A DNA stretch of 44,337 nucleotides. Origin: a virus. The notes under the pieces are model-generated. The model did not search any database and was not told the DNA's origin. It saw only the letters and a list, made by a program, of their open reading frames with translations. The stretch covers positions 1-44,337 of the IMG/VR virus record IMGVR_UViG_3300031565_000088. The stretch is one strand, 5' to 3'. Made by a program: the position numbers and the translations under genes. This document shows, one piece after another, positions 8,848-16,261 of the stretch. Positions within the stretch are counted from its first letter, which is position 1. Every line of letters starts with the position of its first letter.

Positions 8848-9245
8848 TATTTTTTACGTTTAGTGGCAGCAACTTTTTTTTTCACTGGTGACTTTATTAC
8901 TACCTCTGGGACTTCTTTTACCAGAGGCTGTGCAATAACCGGAGGTGTCAGCGTTGCACTAACAAAATCACTGGCTACCTTTGGGACCTCTTTCTCAGGA
9001 GGCATAATAATAGTCGGCCCCTTCTGTCGCGGAAGGCTTATATGATCCGGAATATCCGGGAGACCGGGCATGACAGCAAAGAATCTTGCACAACTGGGAT
9101 CTCTTTTTAAATGAAATTGTGCCAGCTCGTCAGTAAGATTAGCATTCGTGCATGTCTTTGATGCATCAGAAAAAGCCTGAAGCAGTACCCCTGCTTTTAA
9201 AACATAGTTACAATGTGCCATATTAAGGGTTTTAAATTTAAACAT
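8847..9245 (-). CDS. Small protein with Pro/Lys-rich tail, head region
   Basis: The 132-residue protein has a cysteine-containing helical N-terminus (MAHCNYVLKAGVLLQAFSDA) and a low-complexity C-terminal half rich in Pro, Val and Lys, ending KKKVAATKRKK. The start could be the ATG at 9245 or the later Met at 9221, where similarity to small head proteins seems to begin. Its stop overlaps the portal start. A head decoration or DNA-interacting role is possible given the basic tail, but this is inference. Confidence 0.65.
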   Translation of the reverse strand: MFKFKTLNMAHCNYVLKAGVLLQAFSDASKTCTNANLTDELAQFHLKRDPSCARFFAVMPGLPDIPDHISLPRQKGPTIIMPPEKEVPKVASDFVSATLTPPVIAQPLVKEVPEVVIKSPVKKKVAATKRKK

Positions 9246-9277
9246 TAAATAAGAGGGGTCAAAGCCCCTCCTTTATA

Positions 9278-9907
9278 TTATGGGCAGCATGGAGCTAATA
9301 AGTCCAATAATGCTGCACGAGTGAGAGCAAGTGTACCACCTACAAAATAAGTACGTGGTAAATATGATTCTTTCATGGTGTCTGAACAACCGGCAGTAAG
9401 AATATAGCCTCCAAGCATCTCGGCATCGTTGACATCCCTGGCAACTGCATTAAGCTCAAGGCCAAAGTCCCAGCCAAGTACCTCAAATACAGTTCTCCCG
9501 GCAACTTCCCCGGCTGTTGGTGTAAGATCTTTATTGTAGTTATTCTCTATTATTACCATAAAACGACTGTCTTTAGCATTCTCGATCCATAGCTTATCTT
9601 CCGGTGTATTATCGAAGATCCGAAAAACAAGGCCATGCTCCCAGTTCTTCTGATATTTCGTCTTGACCATTGCGATAGTATGCTCGTTTGAAAAGTTATA
9701 TCCCGACAAACAATATGCGTAGCATGGCGGCGATACAGTCTTTAAAACAAGCAGCGTGAGCAACAGTGAATTGGAACTATCGAAAGTGCTTAAATCCTTA
9801 TCAACACAGTCATAATTGATAAAATATATCTTATCCTTAATCCCGCCAACGAGGTTAGCACAGTTTTTAAGAATACAGGCAACTATTGCATTACATCCTA
9901 TTGTCAT
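9278..9907 (-). CDS. Probable virion structural protein downstream of capsid
   Basis: The 209-residue protein lies between the capsid and the 132-residue gene. It is mixed alpha/beta, cysteine-rich for a virion protein (VACILKNCAN at the start, DLLAPCCP at the end), and without membrane segments. Position suggests a tail-tube, neck or head accessory protein; the size would suit a tail tube monomer. I cannot assign a family by eye. Confidence 0.6.
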   Translation of the reverse strand: MTIGCNAIVACILKNCANLVGGIKDKIYFINYDCVDKDLSTFDSSNSLLLTLLVLKTVSPPCYAYCLSGYNFSNEHTIAMVKTKYQKNWEHGLVFRIFDNTPEDKLWIENAKDSRFMVIIENNYNKDLTPTAGEVAGRTVFEVLGWDFGLELNAVARDVNDAEMLGGYILTAGCSDTMKESYLPRTYFVGGTLALTRAALLDLLAPCCP

Positions 9908-9918
9908 AACAATATTTA

Positions 9919-11010
9919 TTAAATCCCAACCTGAACCAGTCTGTCATCAATAATCTTTGCATCAAATGCATCTCTCGCCTCGATTCGATTGATGCGGCTT
10001 CTTTGATCGTAGAATGAATTTATATTATCAAAGAGTCCGTTGCATTCCATTCCGACATTCAGATTAGAAACTGTTGTATAAACTACCCGATGAGGATTAT
10101 TCCAGACAGTACCATTATTTTCATACGCCTTAATCCATTGATCCCATAAAGGAATTGATATAATCTTTATTCCATCCCATTTGGCAAATTCTAGTCCATT
10201 GAGCATCAGTGTATAATCCTGGAATACTGTTCCAAGAGCCTGAAGCTGTCTGCGGATACGATCCATTATTGATTTAGTAACCAGTAAAATCCTGTCGGGC
10301 TGAGCTGCCAGTTCGGGAATTGCTGAATCAATAACCAGGTTCAAAGCGGTATAAGTCAAAAGAGGTGTGGCAACTGAGTTCTGCAAAGCATAAGTAAGTT
10401 GTGTGTTACCCGGCATGGCTGTCAGTTTGGTAGTATCAGCAGCGTAGATAACGGCCAGTTGCTGAAAGAATCCGTTTATGATATTGAAAAATCCAACATC
10501 GTAACCATCGGTTATCACACCACCGGCATTAACATTGGCTGCGGCTGTATTACCAAACCATACGTGACGAAGCAGCATCTTTTCGATGTCTTTTGTCAGT
10601 ATGTCGAGTATAAAAGCAAACACCTCGGTATTGGTGAGGTCAAATGCTGCGACTCCGCATCTTTCGGCAAGTTTCATAAGAGTGTCATCAAGTTCATTCT
10701 TACACATATCGATTATGATCTCAATAACTTTAGGCTCCCATGTCTTCTGTATGGCAATGTTTTCATAGCACTGTGCTGTCGGGTTACAGTCCTGTCCTGC
10801 TTTACCGACCAGACCAAAGGTACCGGGTATGATCCCGATGTGGCGGTCATTCTTTATTCCTGTCACAAGCGTATGGAACGCTGACAGTGCCGGTGCTTCT
10901 AACACGGCTGTTACGACGAGTTCATTCAGCGAACGAAGTTCATCGGCGGTGAATGTTAGTGCGTCTAAATTAATGGTGCTTGCGCACGCTGGGCTTGCTC
11001 CTGCTGGCAT
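9919..11010 (-). CDS. Major capsid protein (HK97-fold type)
   Basis: The 363-residue protein directly follows the protease-scaffold gene, as expected for a capsid protein. It has an early helical region (residues 15-60), a middle with paired helices and hydrophobic spine residues (DTLMKLAERCGVAAFDLTNT; ILDILTKDIEKMLLRHVWFG), and a C-terminal beta region (GLEFAKWDGIKIISIPLWDQ) that suits the P and A domains of the HK97 fold. No delta domain is expected because the scaffold is fused to the protease upstream. Confidence 0.82.
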   Translation of the reverse strand: MPAGASPACASTINLDALTFTADELRSLNELVVTAVLEAPALSAFHTLVTGIKNDRHIGIIPGTFGLVGKAGQDCNPTAQCYENIAIQKTWEPKVIEIIIDMCKNELDDTLMKLAERCGVAAFDLTNTEVFAFILDILTKDIEKMLLRHVWFGNTAAANVNAGGVITDGYDVGFFNIINGFFQQLAVIYAADTTKLTAMPGNTQLTYALQNSVATPLLTYTALNLVIDSAIPELAAQPDRILLVTKSIMDRIRRQLQALGTVFQDYTLMLNGLEFAKWDGIKIISIPLWDQWIKAYENNGTVWNNPHRVVYTTVSNLNVGMECNGLFDNINSFYDQRSRINRIEARDAFDAKIIDDRLVQVGI

Positions 11011-11012
11011 AA

Positions 11013-12125
11013 TTATTTATTTTTAAGTGTTATGATTTCTTCCACCCTGTCCAGATCAATCCTTCCGGATTTATTAGTAGATGAGAATTTTTTTCTCACT
11101 TCGGGCTTCCATGAGTTTTTGAGGTTTGTAAGCTCAGTAACCAATCCGGAGGCTTTTGCCTTCATAGTCTCTGCCTCTTCTTTGGCTGTTTCAGCAATTT
11201 GAACTTTAATACTACCTTCTTCAAGTTTCGCTGTAAGAAGAGCGATCTTCTCATTGGCTAAGTCAAGTTCAGTTTTTTCTGCTTCTTTAACCTCTGTAAC
11301 TTCACCACCGGCAATTACAACAGTCTTTCCGTCGGCCATCGTAAATGAGCCATCCGGGGAAGCCTTGTCACCAACTGCTGGCGCACCAGATTCTTTATCA
11401 AGTTTAAATTCCTTACCATCCCTGTCCTTTAAGGTCTGATCGGTAATTCTTGATAGTCCAAGAGCTGTTATCGTTTTAGTGACGGCAGCCTCAACTTTGT
11501 CCATAAATGTTTTGTCGTCCATCTTTTTTATTAATTTATTTGGTTTCATAAATGCATACGCCACTATCGGCTCAAGTATCTTCGTTGCAAATCCCAGCGA
11601 AAGCATATCTTCGGCAGATAACTTAGTATCTTCCTTCATATACTCTGCAAGTTTTGCTACATCTGCTCCAGTTTGCTTGACATAGAAATCAAGTATTTTA
11701 GCTTCTTCCTGTCTCAATGACTCAGCGATCAATTCAAGATCCGCAGCCTCGTATTTATCTGCAAGGGTGTATTCCGGAATAAAAGGATTATGGATCAGAC
11801 CATCGGCATTTTTCATAAACTCACGCTCTGACCCGGCAAGAAAAACAATGGTAGCAATAGAATAAACTTTACCCTCGCCTATTGTCTTTATCTTTTTTCC
11901 TGAATTACTAAGTAGATCATAAATAGCCCAACCCTCCTGAACGTCACCACCACGTGAATTAATCTTTACCGTGATGTTGGTCGCGTCTTTATGCTCGTCA
12001 AGAAAATCAGAAACTGCTTTGGATGATATAGTTTCATCAGAGACATCGAACATCTCAAGCATCTTATCTGGTTCGCCAATATCTCCGTATATTTTTAAAA
12101 CTGCTTCGTTCATATCATTCCGCAT
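11013..12125 (-). CDS. ClpP-like prohead protease fused to scaffold domain
   Basis: Residues 1-190 are a ClpP/S14-type serine protease: NSRGGDVQEG (residues 56-65, oxyanion loop), the putative nucleophile Ser89 in GKVYSIATIVFLAG, and His112 in LIHNP. Residues 200-370 form a charged, coiled-coil-rich region (EKIALLTAKLEEGSIKVQIA; ETAKEEAETMKAKASGLVTE) typical of a scaffold that is digested during maturation. One polypeptide thus provides protease and scaffold, as known in several siphophages. The gene starts just inside the end of a 43-residue frame and is followed 2 bases later by the capsid gene. Confidence 0.86.
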   Translation of the reverse strand: MRNDMNEAVLKIYGDIGEPDKMLEMFDVSDETISSKAVSDFLDEHKDATNITVKINSRGGDVQEGWAIYDLLSNSGKKIKTIGEGKVYSIATIVFLAGSEREFMKNADGLIHNPFIPEYTLADKYEAADLELIAESLRQEEAKILDFYVKQTGADVAKLAEYMKEDTKLSAEDMLSLGFATKILEPIVAYAFMKPNKLIKKMDDKTFMDKVEAAVTKTITALGLSRITDQTLKDRDGKEFKLDKESGAPAVGDKASPDGSFTMADGKTVVIAGGEVTEVKEAEKTELDLANEKIALLTAKLEEGSIKVQIAETAKEEAETMKAKASGLVTELTNLKNSWKPEVRKKFSSTNKSGRIDLDRVEEIITLKNK

Positions 12126-12241
12126 TCAAAGAGATAATAATAAGGATAATCTGATGTCTCCTGTGGATAACTATCGTCGTGAATCCAGTATAAAACAGGG
12201 TCCATATAAGCATTCCATGGGGTGCATAATGTTTCACTCAT
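12110..12241 (-). CDS. 43-residue leader ORF of the head operon
   Basis: This frame (MSETLCTPWNAYMDPVLYWI...) starts 20 bases downstream of a consensus-like -7 box and ends inside the start of the protease gene. It is Tyr-rich in its second half (YPYYYLFECGMI). Its position as first frame of the transcript makes it a credible gene, possibly a coupling ORF for the protease. It is too short for family recognition. Confidence 0.45.
   Translation of the reverse strand: MSETLCTPWNAYMDPVLYWIHDDSYPQETSDYPYYYLFECGMI
12162..12170 (-). other. Perfect DnaA-box sequence
   Basis: On the minus strand these bases read TTATCCACA, the consensus DnaA box. A near match (TTATCCACC) occurs in the tail gene near 23481. 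A single box may arise by chance, but the phage encodes a DnaA C-terminal-domain protein (35667-36194), so a regulatory or origin site is conceivable. Confidence 0.35.
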
Positions 12242-12260
12242 GTCATTTCTGTATTTTTAA

Positions 12261-12268
12261 CAAATTTA
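12261..12268 (-). promoter_or_regulatory. Putative late promoter -7 box for the head operon
   Basis: The minus strand reads TAAATTTG, matching the Bacteroidota -7 consensus TAnnTTTG. A clear -33 TTTG is not seen at the usual distance, only AT-rich sequence. The box lies between the ParB-like gene terminator (12311-12338) and the first frame of the head operon, which is where a promoter is needed. Confidence 0.5.
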
Positions 12269-12310
12269 AACCTATTACATAGATAATTATATACAGTTAT
12301 TTTTGTATAT

Positions 12311-12338
12311 AAAAAAAGCCCCTCCGATTGGAGAGGCT
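12311..12338 (-). terminator. Intrinsic terminator after the ParB-like gene
   Basis: On the minus strand AGCCTCTCC pairs with GGAGGGGCT (one mismatch) across the loop AATC, followed by seven T. It lies 24 bases beyond the stop of the ParB-like gene, so that gene forms its own transcription unit. The flanking A-run makes it potentially bidirectional. Confidence 0.85.
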
Positions 12339-12361
12339 AATAAATAGAAATTAAGTTAAAT

Positions 12362-13195
12362 CTATTTTGGAATAGGGAACGCTTCTGAATTAATGCTATA
12401 GCTTAATGTCCTTATTGAAATTTTCCCATCCCTAAAATAATTCCATGTTTTAAATATTAAAGCTGTCTTATAAGATGCTGTCATGGTTATTTTATTATTA
12501 ATTTTAAAAAATGTTAATTTATCTCTTAACAATTTAATTGGATGTTTAGGCATCAATCCAATGCCCTGCCCAAGTAAATCCATAAATTTAAAAGCTTCAT
12601 TTTCATTTATATCATTCAAAAATGCAAATAATGATAGAAAAGCAGATTGAGATAAAATATGCAAAGATTTTCTATACCAATCAGCAGCCATCATATTGGC
12701 ATTGTGCCAAAATTCGGGTCTCTTTTGATATATATTTAATACTTCTTGATTAGATAATCTTGCTCTAAATTTATCTCCTGCTCCACCACCTGATTGATCT
12801 AATCCGATTCTACCCACTTTAAAAAGATAATATTTCTTAATACCAGCAGCAATCTTTGTAGAATCTGGAATGTTGGCAATCTCCAATAAGTCGCCAGCAC
12901 CTCTTGATCTTCCGGTATCTATAACAGTAAATACATCATCCTCTAATTCTGAAATTATAAGAAACTCTAAACTCATATTTGAATGAATTAATGCTTCTAA
13001 TCTATGTTGTCCATCTAATAAAGTACCATTTTCTGATATTTTAATAGCTTCTCCTGTACATTCTTTCCATAATCCTGAAGACATTTGTCTTGAGTATTCG
13101 GAAATCATTAATGGGCTCAATTTGCGATTAATATTATTCCTTTCCAATAATTCTTTCGCAATCTTTGATGTAATCAATTTAATTTCTGTTTTCAT
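12362..13195 (-). CDS. ParB/Srx-type N-terminal domain protein
   Basis: The 277-residue protein carries DGQHR at residues 61-65 within an N-terminal ParB-like fold (KLSPLMISEYSRQMSSGLWK before it, then FTVIDTGRSRGAGDLLEIAN). This phage version lacks a recognisable ParB DNA-binding centre; the rest is helical. Such proteins in phages are of uncertain role (DNA binding, CTP or ATP use, or regulation). It stands alone between a consensus promoter with a 155-base leader and its own terminator, unlike every other gene in the genome, which suggests independent control. Confidence 0.75.
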   Translation of the reverse strand: MKTEIKLITSKIAKELLERNNINRKLSPLMISEYSRQMSSGLWKECTGEAIKISENGTLLDGQHRLEALIHSNMSLEFLIISELEDDVFTVIDTGRSRGAGDLLEIANIPDSTKIAAGIKKYYLFKVGRIGLDQSGGGAGDKFRARLSNQEVLNIYQKRPEFWHNANMMAADWYRKSLHILSQSAFLSLFAFLNDINENEAFKFMDLLGQGIGLMPKHPIKLLRDKLTFFKINNKITMTASYKTALIFKTWNYFRDGKISIRTLSYSINSEAFPIPK

Positions 13196-13212
13196 AATTA
13201 AATATATTAAGT

Positions 13213-13317
13213 TTATAAATTTAAAAGCCCCACGATATCAAAGAATACAAAAAAGGAAAGAGTGACCGAACCTTTGTATAATTTGAACCGTGAGGCTAAT
13301 GAATAAATAATTTTCAC
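13213..13317 (-). promoter_or_regulatory. Structured leader A upstream of the ParB-like gene (possible attenuator or 34-residue ORF)
   Basis: On the minus strand AGCCTCACG (13297-13289) can pair with CGTGGGGCT (13234-13226) with one G-U pair, enclosing 54 bases, and is followed by TTTTAAATTT. This looks like a long-loop terminator or attenuator. The same bases hold a 34-codon frame from a GTG (VKIIYSLASRFKLYKG...). Leader B at 38272-38314 has the same stem type plus the shared words AAAGGTT and ACTC-TTCC. I cannot decide between RNA and peptide. Confidence 0.45.
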
Positions 13318-13355
13318 TGAATACCACTCTTTTAATAAACAATCATCAATTAGTA

Positions 13356-13385
13356 CAAAGATAAGCAATATTTTTAATAAACAAA
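13356..13385 (-). promoter_or_regulatory. Consensus Bacteroidota promoter of the ParB-like gene
   Basis: The minus strand reads TTTG (13385-13382), 18 bases, TATCTTTG (13363-13356). Both boxes match the Bacteroidota sigma-ABfr consensus. Transcription would start near 13349 and run through leader A into the ParB-like gene. Confidence 0.82.
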
Positions 13386-13392
13386 TATTTTT

Positions 13393-13908
13393 CTATAAAT
13401 CTTTCAAGATACCTTCGCCGAAAATAACTAATTTACATCCCTCGTTTTCCAGTGCTTTCTTTAAGTGCTGAAAATGCAGCTTAATTTTATCACATAAATC
13501 TCTTGTCAGGTGAGGGTGATTGATCATATCAACCCCAAAGACATGGATCTCGGTTGCCCGGTAATACTTATATGCCACCTGACAGGCCACAAATGGCGAA
13601 CAGTACGACTTATAAATCTGTGGAATACCAAGATTAACCTCCCGATCAGGGTAATGAGGTGTAAGATCAAGTATTTGAAAGCCCGGCATGTGCGACCAGT
13701 TTGCTATCTGTGAGTAAAAGGATTTTGGTTTACTGTTTTCGATAGTCATCAACCGCTCCCCGGCAAAGATACTATGCTTATCCAAACATACTATTGCGTC
13801 CGTATGATGATACTTCCAAATATCATTTACCCCAATTGAAAAACCATATTCCTGTGGGTTATATAAACTAAGCGAAGGACCAAGTCCCAATACTGCTATC
13901 GTTCCCAT
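13393..13908 (-). CDS. Rossmann-like DUF115/MptE-type protein of the glycan island
   Basis: The 171-residue protein opens with a glycine-rich Rossmann-like motif (MGTIAVLGLGPSLSLYNPQE), then IGVNDIW near residue 25, and a later strand IHVFGVDM near residue 122. This pattern recalls DUF115 / 6-HMPPK MptE-like proteins, a group that includes flagellin glycosylation (Maf-type) enzymes and small phage proteins in sugar clusters. It is the last gene of the glycan island and overlaps the preceding glycosyltransferase by 13 bases. A role in sugar transfer is suggested by neighbours only. Confidence 0.6.
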   Translation of the reverse strand: MGTIAVLGLGPSLSLYNPQEYGFSIGVNDIWKYHHTDAIVCLDKHSIFAGERLMTIENSKPKSFYSQIANWSHMPGFQILDLTPHYPDREVNLGIPQIYKSYCSPFVACQVAYKYYRATEIHVFGVDMINHPHLTRDLCDKIKLHFQHLKKALENEGCKLVIFGEGILKDL

Positions 13909-14603
13909 TGACCTTCTATTTCCGGGAATCCCTTGTTTCTTCTTATTGTTCTTGTACCTGCCGGATGATGCTCGATGTACTCACGTGGCTCACCTGTCCA
14001 CACCCAGCCCTTACCTGACGAGTGACCAAGCCCCGGAAATTCTTTTATTATCTTACCGGTTAATCCCCTGCGGTGAATATCCAGAGCCGCTTTAAAGCAT
14101 GGCGCACCGTGATGGACATAAGGATGATACTTAAAATAATTCCTAACGTTAAGAAGATGAAAGTAAGGATGAAGCATATACATAAAACCCTCGTTCTTAT
14201 GATGAGGCTTTGCACCATATTCAAAACCATCGTAGCCTGTTTTTTCCAGATAGCCAATTCCATAAGTATCTTCCTCCATTAAGTTTAACATCTTTTCTAC
14301 CGGGCTTTTATGAAACACCACATCAGAATCAAAGATCAAAGCAAACCGTGTCTTTACCATTCTTATTGCGGCATCCATCCCCCGGCCATGTCCTATATTA
14401 TATCCATACACCCCGACGGTTGTAATGTCAGAAGCCAGTGAACATACATACGAACAGCATGGATCATTCGAATTAGAACCGTCAAAAATTATCATCTGCA
14501 TATCAGGATGAAATTTCCTGAATGTATCATATGCCATTTCCATTAATAATTTAGTATTACTACATACTACGACCGCCGTAATATCGCTCATAGAGTTTTG
14601 CAT
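13896..14603 (-). CDS. Glycosyltransferase, GT-A fold (family 2-like)
   Basis: The 235-residue protein has a GT-A core: an N-terminal strand ITAVVVCSNT, the segment GYNIGHGRGMDAAIRMVKTR and a DxD motif FDSDV with Asp92 and Asp94 for metal and nucleotide-sugar binding. The C-terminal half is aromatic and His-rich (KHHPY-like HPYVHHGAP). It should transfer a sugar from an activated donor; the acceptor is unknown. The start could be residue 1 or Met5; either way it overlaps the previous gene. Confidence 0.75.
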   Translation of the reverse strand: MQNSMSDITAVVVCSNTKLLMEMAYDTFRKFHPDMQMIIFDGSNSNDPCCSYVCSLASDITTVGVYGYNIGHGRGMDAAIRMVKTRFALIFDSDVVFHKSPVEKMLNLMEEDTYGIGYLEKTGYDGFEYGAKPHHKNEGFMYMLHPYFHLLNVRNYFKYHPYVHHGAPCFKAALDIHRRGLTGKIIKEFPGLGHSSGKGWVWTGEPREYIEHHPAGTRTIRRNKGFPEIEGQWER

Positions 14604-15294
14604 CTTCTCCTATTATTGATGTTAAAAAATTCAAGTTCGGGTCTGGCCGCATACCTGTCATTCGTATATGTCCTGCACCAATACCAGGTCGTCCGGCAAT
14701 ACCTTTTATTCCAATAGCAAGATTATTAGATGAAAACAGATTTACCCTATCACTACCAAGTAACGAATAGAACCGTGCATCGATAAATTTATCCATATAG
14801 CAACGTCTAAAAATTGGTACGACATCCATCGTGAAAGCTGTCTGAAACAAGCTGGAATGTTGAAAATTACCATTAGCAGCATAACGCCGAAAATAAACAT
14901 TGTAGTATAATGTGTTCGTTTCACCGATAACACGAAAACCACTAAAGCGTTTCATCATCTCGGTAAGATATTCCGGGCGGTAGTAATCATCATCCTCGAT
15001 TATAAAGATAGCTTCAATATCAGAGTCAAGAAAATTCTCATAAATCTTATTTATCCCTACTGATAAATTTCTCCCCTGTGTGTTAAATCCTGGTTGCCAT
15101 TGTGGTTTTGGGAATGTCTTTATCGTAGTCCAGTTTTCTCGGAAATTATCAGGAATAATGTCTGAGGTAATCGGTGTGCAGTCATCAACAACAACCCATA
15201 CCACATCACCGATATAATTTTGTCGTTTCATCATTGCAGCACACATTATTAATTGTGATCTCCGGCTACCGGTAGGCGTTATCAGGGCAATCAT
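14560..15294 (-). CDS. Glycosyltransferase family 2-like
   Basis: The 244-residue protein begins MIALITPTGSRRSQLIMCAA, as in family 2 enzymes of the GT-A fold. It has VVDDCTP at 36-42, GRNLSVG at 74-80 (donor binding) and an acidic metal-binding cluster EDDDYY at 100-105. It overlaps the exostosin-like gene stop by 1 base and the next gene by 44 bases. Confidence 0.78.
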   Translation of the reverse strand: MIALITPTGSRRSQLIMCAAMMKRQNYIGDVVWVVVDDCTPITSDIIPDNFRENWTTIKTFPKPQWQPGFNTQGRNLSVGINKIYENFLDSDIEAIFIIEDDDYYRPEYLTEMMKRFSGFRVIGETNTLYYNVYFRRYAANGNFQHSSLFQTAFTMDVVPIFRRCYMDKFIDARFYSLLGSDRVNLFSSNNLAIGIKGIAGRPGIGAGHIRMTGMRPDPNLNFLTSIIGEDAKLYERYYGGRSM

Positions 15295-16109
15295 TAAGTA
15301 TTTTTTATTTTATTTTTCCAATACTCAAAAGTAAGTTTTTCCATATTCCAAGTCTGCCACGAACTGCCAGCAAGCCACCGTTCAAGATATTCTTCTGTAA
15401 TTTCTTCCCAATCATCTACAAAGCAAATAGGTAAATCGGTATAAAACTGGTTATTAATATTTCGTTTCTCAATAGGTATGGTCCCCATATAAAGACATTC
15501 CCATGTCCTTACTGTATCAAGCCCTGTTCCTCGTGGAGAAATAACAAATCTATGATTATAGATATTCTCTAAATACCAATCAAAATCCATTCCATTCTTG
15601 CCCCTTACAGATGTTACCCATGATTTGCCCTCAAATAGTTCATACGGCTTTAATCGTTCACTGGGGCAATTTATTACATTATGATTCATATACATAAGAT
15701 TCCGATAATTGCGGGGCTTCCCCATTTTTGCAATCATTTTATCTTTTTTATGACTTTCTGCCTGCCAATGATCATTTTCAATACCAAGTGGAATTGAATC
15801 AATCCTGTGATTTATAACATTCAGATTTTCTGCATACCATCTTATAACATTATCAGGCAAATCAAATGAGTCGTCAACATGATTATCGCAATTATGAGTT
15901 ATAAGAATAACCTTTTGTTTGTCTCTTATAACATCAAGAAGTTGTCGCTTATAATGTGTAAACCCCTGAGCATAAATAATATCCCCATCTTTCAGTAAGT
16001 TTAAATCAAGAGTATTACGATAGCCAATATAATCACAAGGAGCCATGTCCTGTGGGGTATATGTATAATCAGCTATTGTCTGAAATTTTTCGCCTTGTAT
16101 CCAGTCCAT
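15294..16109 (-). CDS. Exostosin-like (GT47-type) glycosyltransferase
   Basis: The 271-residue protein contains, at residues 188-212, FVISPRGTGLDTVRTWECLY followed by MGTIPI, which closely follows the C-terminal nucleotide-sugar-binding pattern of exostosin-like enzymes (SPRGxGxDTxRxWExLxxGxIP). The N-terminal half would be the acceptor domain. No membrane segment is seen, so it should be cytoplasmic. It is the only GT-B candidate of the island. Confidence 0.75.
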   Translation of the reverse strand: MDWIQGEKFQTIADYTYTPQDMAPCDYIGYRNTLDLNLLKDGDIIYAQGFTHYKRQLLDVIRDKQKVILITHNCDNHVDDSFDLPDNVIRWYAENLNVINHRIDSIPLGIENDHWQAESHKKDKMIAKMGKPRNYRNLMYMNHNVINCPSERLKPYELFEGKSWVTSVRGKNGMDFDWYLENIYNHRFVISPRGTGLDTVRTWECLYMGTIPIEKRNINNQFYTDLPICFVDDWEEITEEYLERWLAGSSWQTWNMEKLTFEYWKNKIKNT

Positions 16110-16261
16110 TGATTAAATATATTTATAATATATCCTAAAATAGGGGTTGCCCCCGTTAATCTTATTCCTTTGTCATAATAGTGGCAATCCTCACATTCTA
16201 TCTTTGTCATGCCCGAAGTATTGACTTCAGTGCAACCAAAATTTTGATATGGACATTTCAT
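16073..16261 (-). CDS. Small Cys-rich protein in the glycan island
   Basis: The 62-residue frame has a cysteine set CPYQNFGC ... CEDC (residues 3-28) that could bind one metal ion or iron-sulphur centre, followed by a hydrophobic stretch (ATPILGYIINIF). Its ATG overlaps the dehydratase stop by ATGA. It overlaps the next gene by 37 bases, more than usual here. A real gene is probable; function unknown. Confidence 0.55.
   Translation of the reverse strand: MKCPYQNFGCTEVNTSGMTKIECEDCHYYDKGIRLTGATPILGYIINIFNQWTGYKAKNFRQ

Noticed and set aside
10399-10884. 161-codon plus-strand frame opposite the capsid gene.
   Set aside because: It is antisense to the major capsid gene, and the predicted product is Cys/His/Ser-rich without a pattern.
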